A stretch of DNA of 64,000 bases from G963667675 sp965249215 (lineage in GTDB: Bacteria; Chloroflexota; Dehalococcoidia; Lucifugimonadales; UBA3495). The stretch lies in the NCBI GenBank assembly GCA_965249215.1, contig CBDFLN010000001.1:1-64000 (forward strand), written 5' to 3'. The number at the start of each line of letters is the position of its first letter. The stretch's first letter is position 1. Shown in pieces: positions 40,301 through 45,793 of this stretch. The notes under the pieces were generated by a model. It made no database searches. It had not been told where the DNA came from and saw only the letters and a list, made by a program, of their open reading frames with translations. A program made the translations under genes and the position numbers.

Positions 40301-40315
40301 CGTAGCCGGAGATAG
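25313..40315 (+). CDS. Giant secreted FnIII / FG-GAP propeller / cadherin-like surface protein (5000 aa)
   Basis: An ATG at 25313 (a GTG lies directly before it) starts a single uninterrupted frame of 5000 codons. Residues 1-33 form a signal peptide (LAIAAMVTVLALLSG, cleavage near TTSA). The body holds fifteen fibronectin-III domains. In seven of them the loop between YQLxQ and the W-x-D-I strand is replaced by about 395-445 residues containing exactly seven FG-GAP blades (DEFGYSVAVDGDTxVVGA, then SGSAYVF); the other eight are plain. The many Asp-rich loops (for example DDDATNGDNSG) resemble integrin Ca2+ sites. Residues 4373 onward are cadherin-like (FTIDENTSPGTPVG) alternating with Ig-like domains, two units being near-identical. 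The C-terminus is a transmembrane helix (WWVIVAVVIGVVAGVVLIIV) ending in RSRR. The ribosome site is weak. It is likely a cell-surface adhesin or recognition protein; the ligand is unknown. Confidence 0.9.
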   Translation: MRSSSRSQRLAIAAMVTVLALLSGSTIPLTTSAQSDTAPEQPSELSTEAGDTQVRLSWEDPDNSTIDKYQLWQIAQSATLTGANDEFGYSVAVAGDIAVVSMPDDEDSSGDSGAAFVFSKVNGAWSQKYRLKTGDDDGDGVDDAVQDDGFGSSVAFDGATIVVGAPFDDSKRGAAYLFVEPGDGWDNQSGTDTVDLTDPAKLTAPNASVEDEFGYSVAMDGNTVVVGAYSDDSTDTNGSPVSNSGSAYVFTKPGNAWVSTSTAATLTASDAAAGDEFGRSVAVDGNTVVVGASGDDGRSGTEATDFVGSTFVFVKPNSTGWVSTSTAAKLIAETRGNQDYFGRSVAIDGDTIVVGADGQDTNTGSAFVFAEPSSGWVNNTETAKLTASVRSSGHRFGFSVALDGGTVVVGAYGEAGSRGSAYAFTKPGTGWASGTETAHLTASDRNGNDRFGSSVAIDGDTVVIGVENDDTAYVFDIVDWEDIAGSNAATTSHIVTGLTNDIDHTFRVRALDSTEASDPSDSVSETPTAASYAPARPVNFSAAQTGGRQVELTWDAHRYPLTVSGYEYNQDGGDWNTITESDSSLHSHTVTGLTAGTTYTFAVRAVNGAGSTESDSRSVTIIGQAAAPDSFTAVVGDEQVWLGWRSPADFTISRYEYQQKTGGDFGDDWTSIPGSRSGTTFHIVTGLTNDTSYTFRVRAVNAAGGSDASVEKPATPGDASAAPGVPEGFAARQTGVGQVELTWDPSSNPLTVTGYEFTQNNGSTWTTISESDHSTVSHTLNNLNTGNYTFAIRAVNGPYVGDSSGAQSLTVVAKLVALTGLTINDPEPGSGIESDIGDTQVRLKWNDPGNTSITKYQVLQFPESIKLISSDRDDEDELGWSVAVDDDTLVIGALGDDDSIKLSGSAYVFTRVAGGWTQAGKLTASDPKEDAGFGHAVAVHGDTIVVGAYEEDHTDNNNNPIDDVGAAYVFTKPANGWADMTQTARLTASDAAAEDEFGTSVAVHGDTIVVGAPEEDTGARGSAYIFTKPANDWADMTETAALRGESGGDRFGRSVAVYGDTVVVGAFEVNGTRGAAYLFTKRAATGVWDDWDDTSASNATPKLTASDRASGDRFGRAVAMDGDTIVIGAPYHDYDDPDNNTNDVSNSGAAYVFIKPATGGWATDTETAKLTASERAENDQFGYSVAVDGNTVVVGADRDDSNSGSAYVFTEPQGRWTDTEGTATLTAYDRRGDDRFGNSVAVDGDTVLVGAVGDDSDKGSAYVFGTGAEWADIPGSGAGTISHIARALRNNVKHTFRVRAVNAAGAGDASEADAKPVAATSVPSGPADLTVTQTGVGQVLLAWTASTEPLTVRRYQYKQNDGSGFGNWINIEGSDSSTASHTVTGLIAGIEYSFTVGAVNGSGQYASEVESITLEAQAAAPSNLDADAGDEQVKLSWDDPGDSTIDNYQLLQIDPSKLTAADGLRGDEFGISVAVDGDTAVIGAYQDDDATNGDNSGSAYVFTEVSGVWRQVAKLTASDGAANDEFGYSVAVDGDTIVVGAHQNDADTNNNNDEGAAYVFTKPPSDWADMTQTAKLTAFGAAAGDEFGISVAVDGNTILVGAHQNDSDDGAAYVFTKPFTGWADSSETAKLIASDAAADDEFGISVAVDGDTAVIGARQNDDNGSQSGAAYVFTKVSGVWSQKAKLIASDGAADDEFGISVAVDGDTVVVGARQDDDNGNQSGSAYVFTKLSSGWSNSNETAKLTASDGAANDEFGISVAVEDDTAVIGARQDDTSNDSAYVFTKVSGVWSQKAKLTASDGAADDEFGISVAVDGDTVVVGAYKHNVGEGTGGANAGTAYLMSISEWADIPGSDDETTSHIVTGLTNDVEHTFQVRGVNAAGAGLASARAGGAPTFAIPNRPTGFAADAGDTVMDLSWDDPEDSTIEKYQLLQIIQGGKLTTTSTDDPVVRGDGFGISVAVDGTTAVVGAYKDDDAGADSGSAHVFTRSSSTAPWNWAAKLTASDAAANDEFGISVAIEGDTIVVGAHQNDADDQDNDEGAAYVFTKVSGVWGQKAKLTASDAAANDEFGISVAVHDETVVVGAHLENANDDDQVITDDVNDSGAAYVFIKPGSGGWVTGTETAKLTASDAAEKDQFGISVAVHDDTVVVGAPYNDYDDTDGDTDDDEGAVYVFTKPGSGGWADATETTKLTADNGAANDEFGISVAVHGETVVVGAHKYDVGGGTEKANAGAAYVFIKPTGGPWADGTETAKLIASDATRGDEFGISVAVDDDEDTIVVGAYLDDHTDDDGNTIGSAGSAYVFTQDSNGWSQKTKPTGPSRGKGDWLGYSVAVAGGTVLAGAYQSSISGPDSGAVYLWTVPQWADITNSDATTTSHTVTGLTNRVEYGLQVRGVDKVEGAGAGPPSHPLRATPLKPKPAEPTGLSPVAGDSQVKLSWDDPVGDSPPIINYQLWQHAEHPTLTADTRTANDEFGYAVAIDGDTAVVGMPGDDDGNLNAGAAFVFTRDDSSGTWSQVAKLRASDPGTQNTDQYRFGLSVAVHEDTLNGDTIVVGAPDHSNSKGAVYVFSEPSNGWANDTDSDDVDNEFDHTTETAKFLASDGTADDEFGNSVAVVGNTIVVGAYLDDDNGDSSGSAYVFDEPSGGWANDTDSDDADAEFDHTTETLKLSGSSGSDNFGRSVAIDGDTVVVGASGDDSGAGSAFVFNTDGDEVAKLTAYSRSNNDRFGRSVAIDGGIIVVGAYGDDGDRGSAYVFTKPDTGWANSPGTETAQLTASDRSGGDEFGRSVSVDGDTVVVGAHKNNIGGGTDIEGSAYVFTKPKAEWVDSSEAAKLPGPSDSDDDKFGWSVAIDEDTILVGADWQGGNDAGAAYLYDIRVWADIDGSTGETRSHFATGLTNDAEHTFAVRAVNDGGASGLSDQVSAEPASAASAPAKPRYFSAVQVGAGAVRLAWEPSADPLTIVRFEYTADGGSNWPRAVGSHSTTVSYTVSDLVVDTTYTFAVRAVNSAGEGVSSDPWSVTIAAAPDRPTALRHRPGDEQVELSWRYSGGQTSTTGFQYQQKTEGDFGDDWTDVTGSTWATRSHIVTGLTNEIPYTFRVRAVNVTIGSDTTNEVDATPSASGSRPARPTNFNAEQTGVGQVELTWNMAPERLAVTGYQYTADGGSNWSDISGGDSGTDSHTVSGLNAPDPNLGPYTYPFAVRAVNSAGSTASDFMPVTIFDVPNKPTGLGTTSGDTQATFRWNVTPVTTDRPIDKHQLLHLPQSKLTDDDGADDDEFGYSVAIDGDTAVVGARLHDIGANANAGAAYVFVFTEADGLWSQAAKLTASDGTANDEFGISVAIDGSTIVVGAHKADYIDLDDSSNNLTDSGAAYVFTKPSKGWGDWSNLDSSGKAALTAKLTASDAAENDEFGISVAVHGETVVVGAHQNDADDQDNNEGAAYVFTKPGSGGWATATETAKLTASDGAARDAFGISVAVYGDTVVVGAHQSPYEEAGEIIEVGPGAAYVFTKPASGGWADKTEGAKLTAPDGAAKDEFGISVAIGVDSVVVGAHQPPYEEEDEDGKINEVEVGPGAAYVFTRDSNSGKWGQPVKLTASNGDASDGFGKSVAVSVVVDGDEMDVDTIVVGAYLDDRDNAARDTGSTYVFARKLGVWSQTLNLAGPDPDQKDRLGYSVAVDDRTLLAGAPQDDNDPGFAYAMDISDAEWVAFVPTGLDDDGKNFYRVLNLTNDQEYAFRVRSVNAAANRPSDETVAATPMSAKPGRTEGLSAQPGDSQVTLSWDDPHDSSLTGYQVLRPPEQTKFTAGSDGERNGAFGASVAVDDAAVVVGGTAVVGAPKHNVGSKSNAGAAYVFTEVDGVWSGPIELTAGSDGAENDWFGYSVAVEGNVAVIGAYQHDTNDNADAGAAYVFIRDPLTGVWSEPVKLLADDGAENDWFGYSVAVDGETIVVGARWHNGKAGAAYVFTRNSMTRVWGNDPEPGETHRVETAKLTASDGGPFNYFGHSVAVDGETIVIGAPGYNANTGVAYVFTRNSMTRVWGNDPEPVETHRVETAKLTAFNGHAGGGFGNSVAVDGETIVVGAQQGDRERGSAYVFTEPTGDGGWADNTETAKLAASDRELGDHFGNSVAVRGGSIVVGAYTANINECDECGEDLRSGAAYLFTKPAGAVWANDPNKDYRTESGKLTLPTNEEERGDEFGNSVALDGQSIVVGAPEGNDDFGSVYVSDIPQWAFLASGAETTSATVEGLTNGVEYAFQVRAIDLYGEGLPSDIVQAAPMPAPDAPTNFTATAQNASVRLAWDDPDDSGITRYEYRQASGDGNFGPAIPIRGSSATTTSHTVRDLIHLTYRFQIRAVNVYGAGDWPPSLNATPRAPNRTPYFIGGYSGTFTIDENTSPGTPVGSALTATDPNGDTLSYSLSGTDASSFGIDRRTGQLIVKHPLDFETQSVYEVTVRVSDDRNASDDVDVTITITNVDEAGTVSVSLERPEVGTALTVSLSDPDGSVSNISWQWAASSDGSNWSDISGANSDSYTPVADDVGINLQATASYTDGHGPGKSADAVMERQTIQRDPSFEGDVTLLTVDENTPPGTLVGDAITATDPDGDVLTYSLSETDASSFVLDGSTGQITVGSGTMLDYESGPARHTVIVSVHDGRDAYGNDDSTIDDRIEVSIDVSNVDETGTVSVSPERPKVGAALAASLSDPDGSLSDISWQWAASSDGSNWSDISGANSDSYTPVADDVGINLQATASYSDGHGPGKSADAVMERQTTQRDPSFEGDVTLLTVDENTPPGTLVGDAITATDPDGDVLTYSLSETDASSFVLDGSTGQITVGSGTMLDYESGPARHTVIVSVHDGRDAYGNDDSTIDDRIEVSIDVSNVDETGTVSVSPERPKVGAALTASLSDPDGSLSDISWQWAASSDRANWQDTAGASSSTYTPVDLDADKYLRVTASYADGEGSGKQAQAVLNNPVQGLPEGFPWWVIVAVVIGVVAGVVLIIVVLRSRR
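25532..26749 (+). repeat. FG-GAP propeller insert 1 (7 blades) within an FnIII domain
   Basis: Residues 74-479. Blade cores are DEFGYSV, DGFGSSV, DEFGYSV, DEFGRSV, DYFGRSV, HRFGFSV and DRFGSSV. The FnIII resumes at WEDIAGS. Confidence 0.85.
27893..29119 (+). repeat. FG-GAP propeller insert 2 (7 blades) within an FnIII domain
   Basis: Residues 861-1269. Blade cores are DELGWSV, AGFGHAV, DEFGTSV, DRFGRSV, DRFGRAV, DQFGYSV and DRFGNSV. The FnIII resumes at WADIPGS. Confidence 0.85.
29669..30850 (+). repeat. FG-GAP propeller insert 3 (7 blades) within an FnIII domain
   Basis: Residues 1453-1846. Six blades carry DEFGISV and one DEFGYSV, so this is a very homogeneous propeller and a likely recent expansion. 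The FnIII resumes at WADIPGS. Confidence 0.85.
31112..32401 (+). repeat. FG-GAP propeller insert 4 (7 blades) within an FnIII domain
   Basis: Residues 1934-2363. Cores are DGFGISV, DEFGISV twice, DQFGISV, DEFGISV twice and DWLGYSV. The FnIII resumes at WADITNS. Confidence 0.85.
32678..33937 (+). repeat. FG-GAP propeller insert 5 (7 blades) within an FnIII domain
   Basis: Residues 2456-2875. Cores are DEFGYAV, YRFGLSV, DEFGNSV, DNFGRSV, DRFGRSV, DEFGRSV and DKFGWSV. The FnIII resumes at WADIDGS. Confidence 0.85.
35084..36415 (+). repeat. FG-GAP propeller insert 6 (7 blades) within an FnIII domain
   Basis: Residues 3258-3701. Cores are DEFGYSV, DEFGISV twice, DAFGISV, DEFGISV, DGFGKSV and DRLGYSV. 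The FnIII resumes at WVAFVPTG, a more diverged strand. Confidence 0.82.
36686..37984 (+). repeat. FG-GAP propeller insert 7 (7 blades) within an FnIII domain
   Basis: Residues 3792-4224. Cores are GAFGASV, DWFGYSV twice, NYFGHSV, GGFGNSV, DHFGNSV and DEFGNSV. Blades 3 and 4 share a near-identical stretch (RNSMTRVWGNDPEP). The FnIII resumes at WAFLASG. Confidence 0.85.
38731..40205 (+). repeat. 609-bp tandem repeat (Ig-like plus cadherin-like unit)
   Basis: The GTGTCGGTG landmark recurs at 38732, 39341 and 39950, exactly 609 bp (203 codons) apart. From about 38813 to 39939 two copies are almost identical at the DNA level; a third, partial Ig-like copy ends near 40205. This points to a recent in-frame duplication. 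Confidence 0.9.
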
Positions 40316-40431
40316 GACTGGGAAGAAGTCTTAACAGCCACCCGGTCAAGACTGACACTTGAGGAACATCCCGCGGCCGTTACTCATAGCGCCACGACCA
40401 ACTCGAAAGCTCGCAGTACGGTACACTTGTG

Positions 40432-40479
40432 CCCACCAGACTGGACAAAATCAAGAACCTTTACCCTTAGGTTCAGGCT
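40432..40479 (+). repeat. Dispersed 48-bp repeat, copy R1
   Basis: Begins CCCACCAGACTGGACAAAAT and ends GGTTCAGGCT. Related copies lie at 44657 (plus) and 49801-49848 (minus). It lies between the giant gene and IS copy B, a region of about 200 bp with no gene. Confidence 0.75.
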
Positions 40480-40541
40480 TGTCCTTATTAGTGACGCTAG
40501 GGACATGGAACATTGTTGGCAATCAGCACAAGTGGGACAGA

Positions 40542-41564
40542 TTAGGACCCGAGAAGATTATTATTATGAAGAGCTGCGTGGGAGCTCCCTGAGGGTCTTG
40601 TTGTAGCGTCTTCGCCGTTGTAGCGTCTTCGCCGTTCTAACGTCTGGACCTGCACCTCCTTTCTCCGTTGGAGGATCTGCTCCCGCCTTCCGTTGAGCAT
40701 GTCTGCGGGCGTCACGTTGGCCAGCGCCTTGTGATAGCGTCGGTAGTTGTAGTAGGCCACGAAGGCGGCGATTGCTGCTTCCAGGGCAGAAGGCATCTCG
40801 TAGGGGACCTGTTTGACGTCCCGCTTGATACTCTGGTGATAGCGCTCGAGCTTGCCATTGGTCTGAGGGTGGAACGGCGCGGCCAGAATGTGCTTGATTC
40901 CCACCAGGTGCAGGTAGTCTCTGAAGCCACGGGAGACATAACCTGAGCCGTTATCGCTCAGCAGGCTGGTCCGGTCGGCCACTGGGACCTCAGTCATGCC
41001 GGTCTTGTCCACGGCCTCTTGGACCACCTCGATGAGAGAGTCGGTGGTCATGTCCCGCTGGAGCTTGTGGGCCAGTATGAAGCGGGAGTAGTCGTCCATC
41101 ACGGTGACCAGGTAGTAGTAGCCCCAACCGATCACCTTGAAGTAGGAGGCGTCGGTAGCCCACATCTGGTGAGGGCCGCTGGTCTTGCGATGGTACTCTT
41201 TGCTGGCCTTGAGCTGCATCTCGGGTGACTTCACAAGACCTTCTCTGCACAGGATGCGATACACAGTGGACTCGGATACAGCGAAGGCCAGGTTGTCTGT
41301 AGACCACGCTGCCAACTGGCGGCTACTTAGCTCCGGCATCTCCCTGGCCGCTTCCAGGATCGACCGTTCCTCCTGAGGTCTAAGGCGGTTCCACGGTGGA
41401 GCGCTGGCTCCAGGTCGGTCCTCGAGACCTTGTTGATGGTGTTGTCGCATCAACCACCGATAGTAGGTGCTCTTGGGAACACCCAGGTCTCTGAGCACCC
41501 GACGCTTGGCCAGCGGTGATGCGGCTACACTGGCCAGGACCGTCGCCTTCTCAACGGCGCTCAT
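40542..41564 (-). CDS. IS3-type transposase OrfB (copy B)
   Basis: 340 residues with the same DDE motifs as copy A (WATDASYF, SDNGSGY, GKLERYHQ). Visible differences are minor, such as QHHQQ for QQHQQ and KASKEYH for KAGKEYH. It overlaps orfA by 4 bp. Confidence 0.92.
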   Translation of the reverse strand: MSAVEKATVLASVAASPLAKRRVLRDLGVPKSTYYRWLMRQHHQQGLEDRPGASAPPWNRLRPQEERSILEAAREMPELSSRQLAAWSTDNLAFAVSESTVYRILCREGLVKSPEMQLKASKEYHRKTSGPHQMWATDASYFKVIGWGYYYLVTVMDDYSRFILAHKLQRDMTTDSLIEVVQEAVDKTGMTEVPVADRTSLLSDNGSGYVSRGFRDYLHLVGIKHILAAPFHPQTNGKLERYHQSIKRDVKQVPYEMPSALEAAIAAFVAYYNYRRYHKALANVTPADMLNGRREQILQRRKEVQVQTLERRRRYNGEDATTRPSGSSHAALHNNNLLGS

Positions 41565-41968
41565 CCGCTGGTACCGACGCCGTTCTGGGGTATTGGTATG
41601 GCCGTTTTTTTCAGACGGTAGACCTCGAGGGATAGCTCGGCTACCAGCTGCTTGAGCTCGCCGTTCTCCCGCTTGAGATCCTGGATCTCCTGCCGGGTGG
41701 CATCGCGCACCGTGTCACGGGACAGCCGCTCCCTGCCCGCCTCCATGAACTCCTTGGTCCACGAGTAGTAGGAGTGGGGCTTGATACCCTCCCGCCGGCA
41801 CAGGTCGTTCACGGTGACCTCGCGGCGGAAGCCCTCCAGCACGATACGGATCTTCTCTTCCGGGGTGTATTTGCGCCGGGTAGCCGCTCTAACTCGTCGA
41901 ACGAAGGACCTAGTCTGCTCCGACCGCTGATCGGCGGCCTCGGCCTTGCTGACGTCTGACTGGGACAT
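41561..41968 (-). CDS. IS3-type transposase OrfA (copy B)
   Basis: 135 residues from the ATG at 41968 after AAAGGAG. Same HTH and coiled coil as copy A, with one visible change (IPIPQ for IPMPQ). The A7 slippery run is present. Confidence 0.9.
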   Translation of the reverse strand: MSQSDVSKAEAADQRSEQTRSFVRRVRAATRRKYTPEEKIRIVLEGFRREVTVNDLCRREGIKPHSYYSWTKEFMEAGRERLSRDTVRDATRQEIQDLKRENGELKQLVAELSLEVYRLKKTAIPIPQNGVGTSG

Positions 41969-42234
41969 CGCTGCTCCTTTCATGAGGTACTCTACCCTCA
42001 CTTCAGGAGCTCACACCACTCTTAGACTCTCGGGTTTTCTACCCCTCTCACGTGTCCCATTATCGCTGACGGTCTACAGTGGAAACGTGAAGCAGCGCAC
42101 CAGAAGCGATAAGGGTCGTCCGGAAGCCTATTGGATAACTGGAGAGTAACCCGGCGCACTTGAGGAACTTTCGCTAAGGAAAGCACGTCTTAGTATATGA
42201 AACCCAAGTAAGGCTATAGCCGACAAGAGTAGAG

Positions 42235-43560
42235 GGTCTGGATGAAGAGAGACCACCACGTCATCCTTAGCAGGCAAAGACGAGCCTGAGAAAGGAGGAC
42301 AACGGTGGTCAAGGAAAGGATGGACCTGCTTGAGCTAATGCGCAAGAGGGGAGTCGACGGTGACGTGGACTTTCTACGAGAGGCACTGAGAGTGCTGGTC
42401 GAGGAGATCATGGAGCCTGATGTGTCATTGAGGACCGGTGCTGGGTATGGAGAACGCAACCCTGAGCGGGTGACCCAGCGCAACGGGTACCGGTCTCGAG
42501 CATGGGACACTCGCGTAGGGACCATGGAGTTGCAGATACCCAAGCTCAGAGAGGGAAGCTACTTCCCGAGCCTGCTGGAGCCACGGCGTCGCAGCGAGCG
42601 AGCTCTGCTGGCGGTGATCCAGCAGGCGTATGTGGAGGGTGTATCGACGAGGCGAGTGGATGATCTGGTCAAGGCTCTTGGGTGCGAGGGTATCTCAAAG
42701 AGCCAAGTGTCGCGTATCTGCCAGGAGCTGGACGGGGTGGTGGAGGACTTCCTGGGTCGGCCGCTGGACGGCGGATCATATCCCTACCTGTGGCTGGACG
42801 CACTAACCCAGAAGGTCAGAGAGGCCGGTAGGATAGTCAACGTCAGCGTGGTGGTGGCGACGGCGGTCAATAGCGAGGGCAAGCGTGAGATCGTTGGGAT
42901 GGACGTGGGTACCAGTGAAGACGGCGCCTTCTGGTTAGCCTTCCTGCGCTCACTGTCGGCCAGGGGCCTCGGCGGGGTGGAACTGGTGGTATCGGACGCT
43001 CATCAGGGACTCAGGAATGCCATCGCAACTGTCTTCGGTGGGGCCAGTTGGCAGCGGTGCCGCACCCACTTCATGACCAACCTGCTCACTCGGGTCCCTA
43101 AGCGCGCTCAGCCCTGGGTGGCCACCATGGTACGCACCATCTACCAGCAGCCGTCCCCTCAGGAGGTCCACGCACAGCTCGAGCGGGTGATCGCCCAGCT
43201 ACAGGATCCGTTCCCTCAGGTCGCCTCTCGACTGGGCGAGGCTGGACCCGACGTCATGGCCTTCTCCAGCTTCCCCGTCGCCCACTGGAAGAAGATCTGG
43301 TCCAACAACCCCCTGGAGCGTCTCAACAAGGAGATACGGCGCCGCACCGATGTGGTGGGCATCTTCCCTAACCGCCCAGCCGTGCGTCGCCTGGTCGGCG
43401 CCGTCCTAGCTGAGCAGCACGACGAGTGGGCCGTCGGCCGTCGATACATGACACAGGAGGTAACCACCTTCAACGAAGCTCTACCCAGAGCCGAACTCGC
43501 AGAGGCAGCGGCCTAGACAATATCAACAGGATGACGTACTCTTACACCGCTCTACGGGAC
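42235..43560 (+). mobile_element. IS256-type insertion sequence
   Basis: A single Mutator-type transposase gene is flanked by short inverted similarities: ACGTCATCCT near 42260 and its reverse complement near 43530. The exact ends are uncertain. It adjoins copy B on the left. Confidence 0.75.
42305..43516 (+). CDS. IS256-family (Mutator-type) transposase
   Basis: The 403-residue protein starts at a GTG preceded by AAAGGAGG. The DDE triad is visible as Asp in YLWLDALTQKV, Asp in LVVSDAHQGL and Glu in NNPLERLNKEIRRR, with the family signature CRTHFMTNLL between. Length is normal for IS256 transposases and the gene looks intact. A shortened relative is present at 45488-45793. Confidence 0.94.
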   Translation: MVKERMDLLELMRKRGVDGDVDFLREALRVLVEEIMEPDVSLRTGAGYGERNPERVTQRNGYRSRAWDTRVGTMELQIPKLREGSYFPSLLEPRRRSERALLAVIQQAYVEGVSTRRVDDLVKALGCEGISKSQVSRICQELDGVVEDFLGRPLDGGSYPYLWLDALTQKVREAGRIVNVSVVVATAVNSEGKREIVGMDVGTSEDGAFWLAFLRSLSARGLGGVELVVSDAHQGLRNAIATVFGGASWQRCRTHFMTNLLTRVPKRAQPWVATMVRTIYQQPSPQEVHAQLERVIAQLQDPFPQVASRLGEAGPDVMAFSSFPVAHWKKIWSNNPLERLNKEIRRRTDVVGIFPNRPAVRRLVGAVLAEQHDEWAVGRRYMTQEVTTFNEALPRAELAEAAA

Positions 43561-43626
43561 GTGACCGTTAGGTCCGGACGGCAACACATACGGTGGGATT
43601 ACATCGAATAGCCGAAAGGTAAGTAA

Positions 43627-44444
43627 ATGTCCGTAAACGGGCTTTTGAAAGCTACTGCCCGTGTGCTCGACTTGGTATCTGTAGGGCAAAGGCAGCCGCA
43701 GGGCAAGAACCATCAACCCGACGGTGTCGAGTTGATGAACGCTCCCTACCCGGCCAATTGGATCGAGAGCGGCTTGGAAACTGGGCTTCAGAGAAGGGAA
43801 GGTTCGTAGGATCTCTAGTCCCAGAGGGATTTGAAGCCTACGCACGAGTCTTTCACCCGGCCGAACTCTGGAAAGCTGACCGAAGTTGGGAACAGGTGAG
43901 GTGGTCCACTGTGGCGTCGTGGAACGGGAAAGTCGTTCATCCACAGATGCAGTTCTATCGAATCGCAAACCTCGACCTGCATTTGCACGAAAACCCTTCG
44001 TGGGGCCGCATCCCGTTCTATGGGATGCTACCCGAGGGCGAGTGCCAGGTTCTGATCAGTGTCCTCAAAGGGTTCACTTCCACACCCGAACGCTGCTATT
44101 TCTCCCTTTGGCACGGCTATGGATTCCTTGATGACCGCTACTTCAAGAGGGTAGCTAAGTTGAAAGTTCCACGTAGGGAGGAGTACTTGGTCTTTAGTGG
44201 CCCTCTGGACAGCATCTTGTCATTTTACAAGCATGTTGAGGGAAGATGGGGTCAATCGCCGAACATTTGGTGGCCAGAAGACCGGGCCTGGTGCGTTGCA
44301 ACCGAAATAGATTCTTTGGATACCTACATTGGCGGTAGCAAAGCTTGTATATCGCAAGTTCTTGGGCACCCAGACCTAGAGGCGCTCCCTATAGGTCTGG
44401 ATGCACGTGTAGACGCCTCTGGCGATACCATCAACGTTTTCTAA
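43627..44444 (+). pseudogene. Conserved hypothetical protein, single-base frameshift
   Basis: A frame from the ATG at 43627 (AAAGG upstream; an internal ATG at 43735 is another option) reads to PANWIESGLE, then shifts. The continuation WASEKGRFVGSLVPEGFEAY to DASGDTINVF stop at 44444 lies in the -1 frame. Adding one A to the AAA run at 43778-43780 joins them into about 272 residues. The C-terminal part (PNIWWPEDRAWCVATEIDSL) looks like a conserved family of unknown function that I recall from actinobacteria. It stands alone between IS elements. Confidence 0.65.
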
Positions 44445-44769
44445 TAAAACCCATGGTTGGCTTGACTGTTCCTAATCTCTCACGAAGATTATTGACGATA
44501 TTTGGGCAGTGAATAGCCAGTTTTACGACAGCCGCTTCAACATGTTCAGGTACCCGGTTCTTAAGAATGGGTTGCTTTCGCGAGATCTCATGAAGTGCCT
44601 GGTGACTCAGAGGGCGGCCAGCAACTGAAAACGGTACTGCCTACAGAAAACTCCGGCCCACCAAACTGGACAAAATCAAGAACCTTCACATTGAGATTCA
44701 GGCTAGCAGCCTGACATGGACCTTGGGCTAGGAATGCCCTGATGGTCCCAAGAGAGGAAGCCGCGACGC
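44445..44769. other. Intergenic region containing repeat R2
   Basis: No supported gene. The only notable content is the second copy of the 48-bp dispersed repeat at 44657-44704. Confidence 0.6.
44657..44704 (+). repeat. Dispersed 48-bp repeat, copy R2
   Basis: Begins CCCACCAAACTGGACAAAAT and ends GATTCAGGCT, the same orientation as R1. It differs from R1 mainly in the middle ten bases. Confidence 0.75.
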
Positions 44770-45390
44770 ATGACGGGATGCCCCGCCAACAACTCTCCCA
44801 TCGCCCGCGCATTGGGGGACGACTTTATCAATCTACACACGGCGGTGCGTAAGCACTACTCTGAGCCAACGGTGGTTTTGAGTGGGGTCATGGACAGTAT
44901 CAATGTTAAGACGGCAATCAGGCCAGTAGCATTGCTCTCATACATGCTGTTCCGTGCCCCGGTCCCGCACAACGGAGAGAATGTTGAATTCACCGTGCAC
45001 AGCCGAGTCGATGGTTCGGGAATGATGCATTGGCTCAGGACATTCTTCGGCAACGACGGCTTTCGTAGGGACGTGACGTTCTCTTCTCACATGGTATTTT
45101 CAGGCGACCATAGAATCATCGAAACTACGAGATGGGGTCTGGGGGTAGAGTCGGACTTGCGAGTTGACGACGTAGGAAGCTTGGTCTATGAGATCCGGAA
45201 GTACGTGTTAAGAGTACCTTTTCTTGCGCTGATTATTGGATTCCCCACCTGGGTCTCGCCTTTTGGAGGTGGCTGCACCACCGAAACCGGAGAGAATGAA
45301 GCCAGTTTCCGTGTCAACTTTGAGATGACCCATCCGGTATTCGGACGAACTATCGGCTACTCGGGTAGGTGTCGGATGTCGTCCCCTTAG
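44770..45390 (+). CDS. DUF4166-like protein
   Basis: The 206-residue protein opens with SPIARALGDDFINLHTAVRKHY, the N-terminal signature of DUF4166 proteins, whose function is unknown. It ends with an FEMTHPVFGRTIGYSG segment typical of the same family. A GAGGAAG sequence lies about 11 nt before the ATG, so the start is acceptable but not certain. It stands alone between the 48-bp repeat and an IS256 remnant. No transmembrane segment is convincing apart from a short hydrophobic stretch (VPFLALIIGF). Confidence 0.7.
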   Translation: MTGCPANNSPIARALGDDFINLHTAVRKHYSEPTVVLSGVMDSINVKTAIRPVALLSYMLFRAPVPHNGENVEFTVHSRVDGSGMMHWLRTFFGNDGFRRDVTFSSHMVFSGDHRIIETTRWGLGVESDLRVDDVGSLVYEIRKYVLRVPFLALIIGFPTWVSPFGGGCTTETGENEASFRVNFEMTHPVFGRTIGYSGRCRMSSP

Positions 45391-45487
45391 GCTAGCCAAG
45401 ACTGAACGGGCGGCAAAAAAAGACATGGCCAAGGGCCAGCCACTGCCGCCGGGGTCGCCGTTGCAACTGCGGGGGTTGCAACGGGCG

Positions 45488-45793
45488 CGGCCATACGGCT
45501 GGCCGGTTAGGGGAGATGCCCACCACATCGGTGCGGCGTCTGGTCTCCTTGTTGAGACGCTCCAGAGGGTTGTTAGACCAGATCTTCCTCCAGTGGAGGG
45601 CAGGGAAGCTGGAGAAGGCCAGGATGTCGGGGCCGGCCTCGTCCAGTAGAGAGGCGACCTGAGGGAACCCGCTCGAGCTGTGCGTGGACCCGATGAGCGC
45701 CCGAGACCACCAGCTCCACCCCGCCGAGGCCCCTGGCGGACAGTGAGCGTAGGAAGGCCAGCCAGAAGGCGCCGTCTTCACTGGTACCTACGT
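45488..45793 (-). pseudogene. IS256 transposase remnant with internal deletions
   Basis: On the minus strand it reads DVGTSEDGAFWLAFLRSLSA and later WSNNPLERLNKETRRRTDV in different frames, matching the intact IS256 protein with a missing middle portion. Its end abuts the truncated DnaE-like gene at 45793, so this IS probably caused that truncation. Confidence 0.88.

Larger units (their letters stand above)
40514..42078 (-). mobile_element. IS3-type insertion sequence, copy B (1565 bp, intact)
   Basis: Same ends and same length as copy A, in the opposite orientation. The flanks (AACAT on the left, GTGGAAACG on the right) do not form a target duplication, so flanking DNA has probably been rearranged after insertion. 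Confidence 0.93.
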
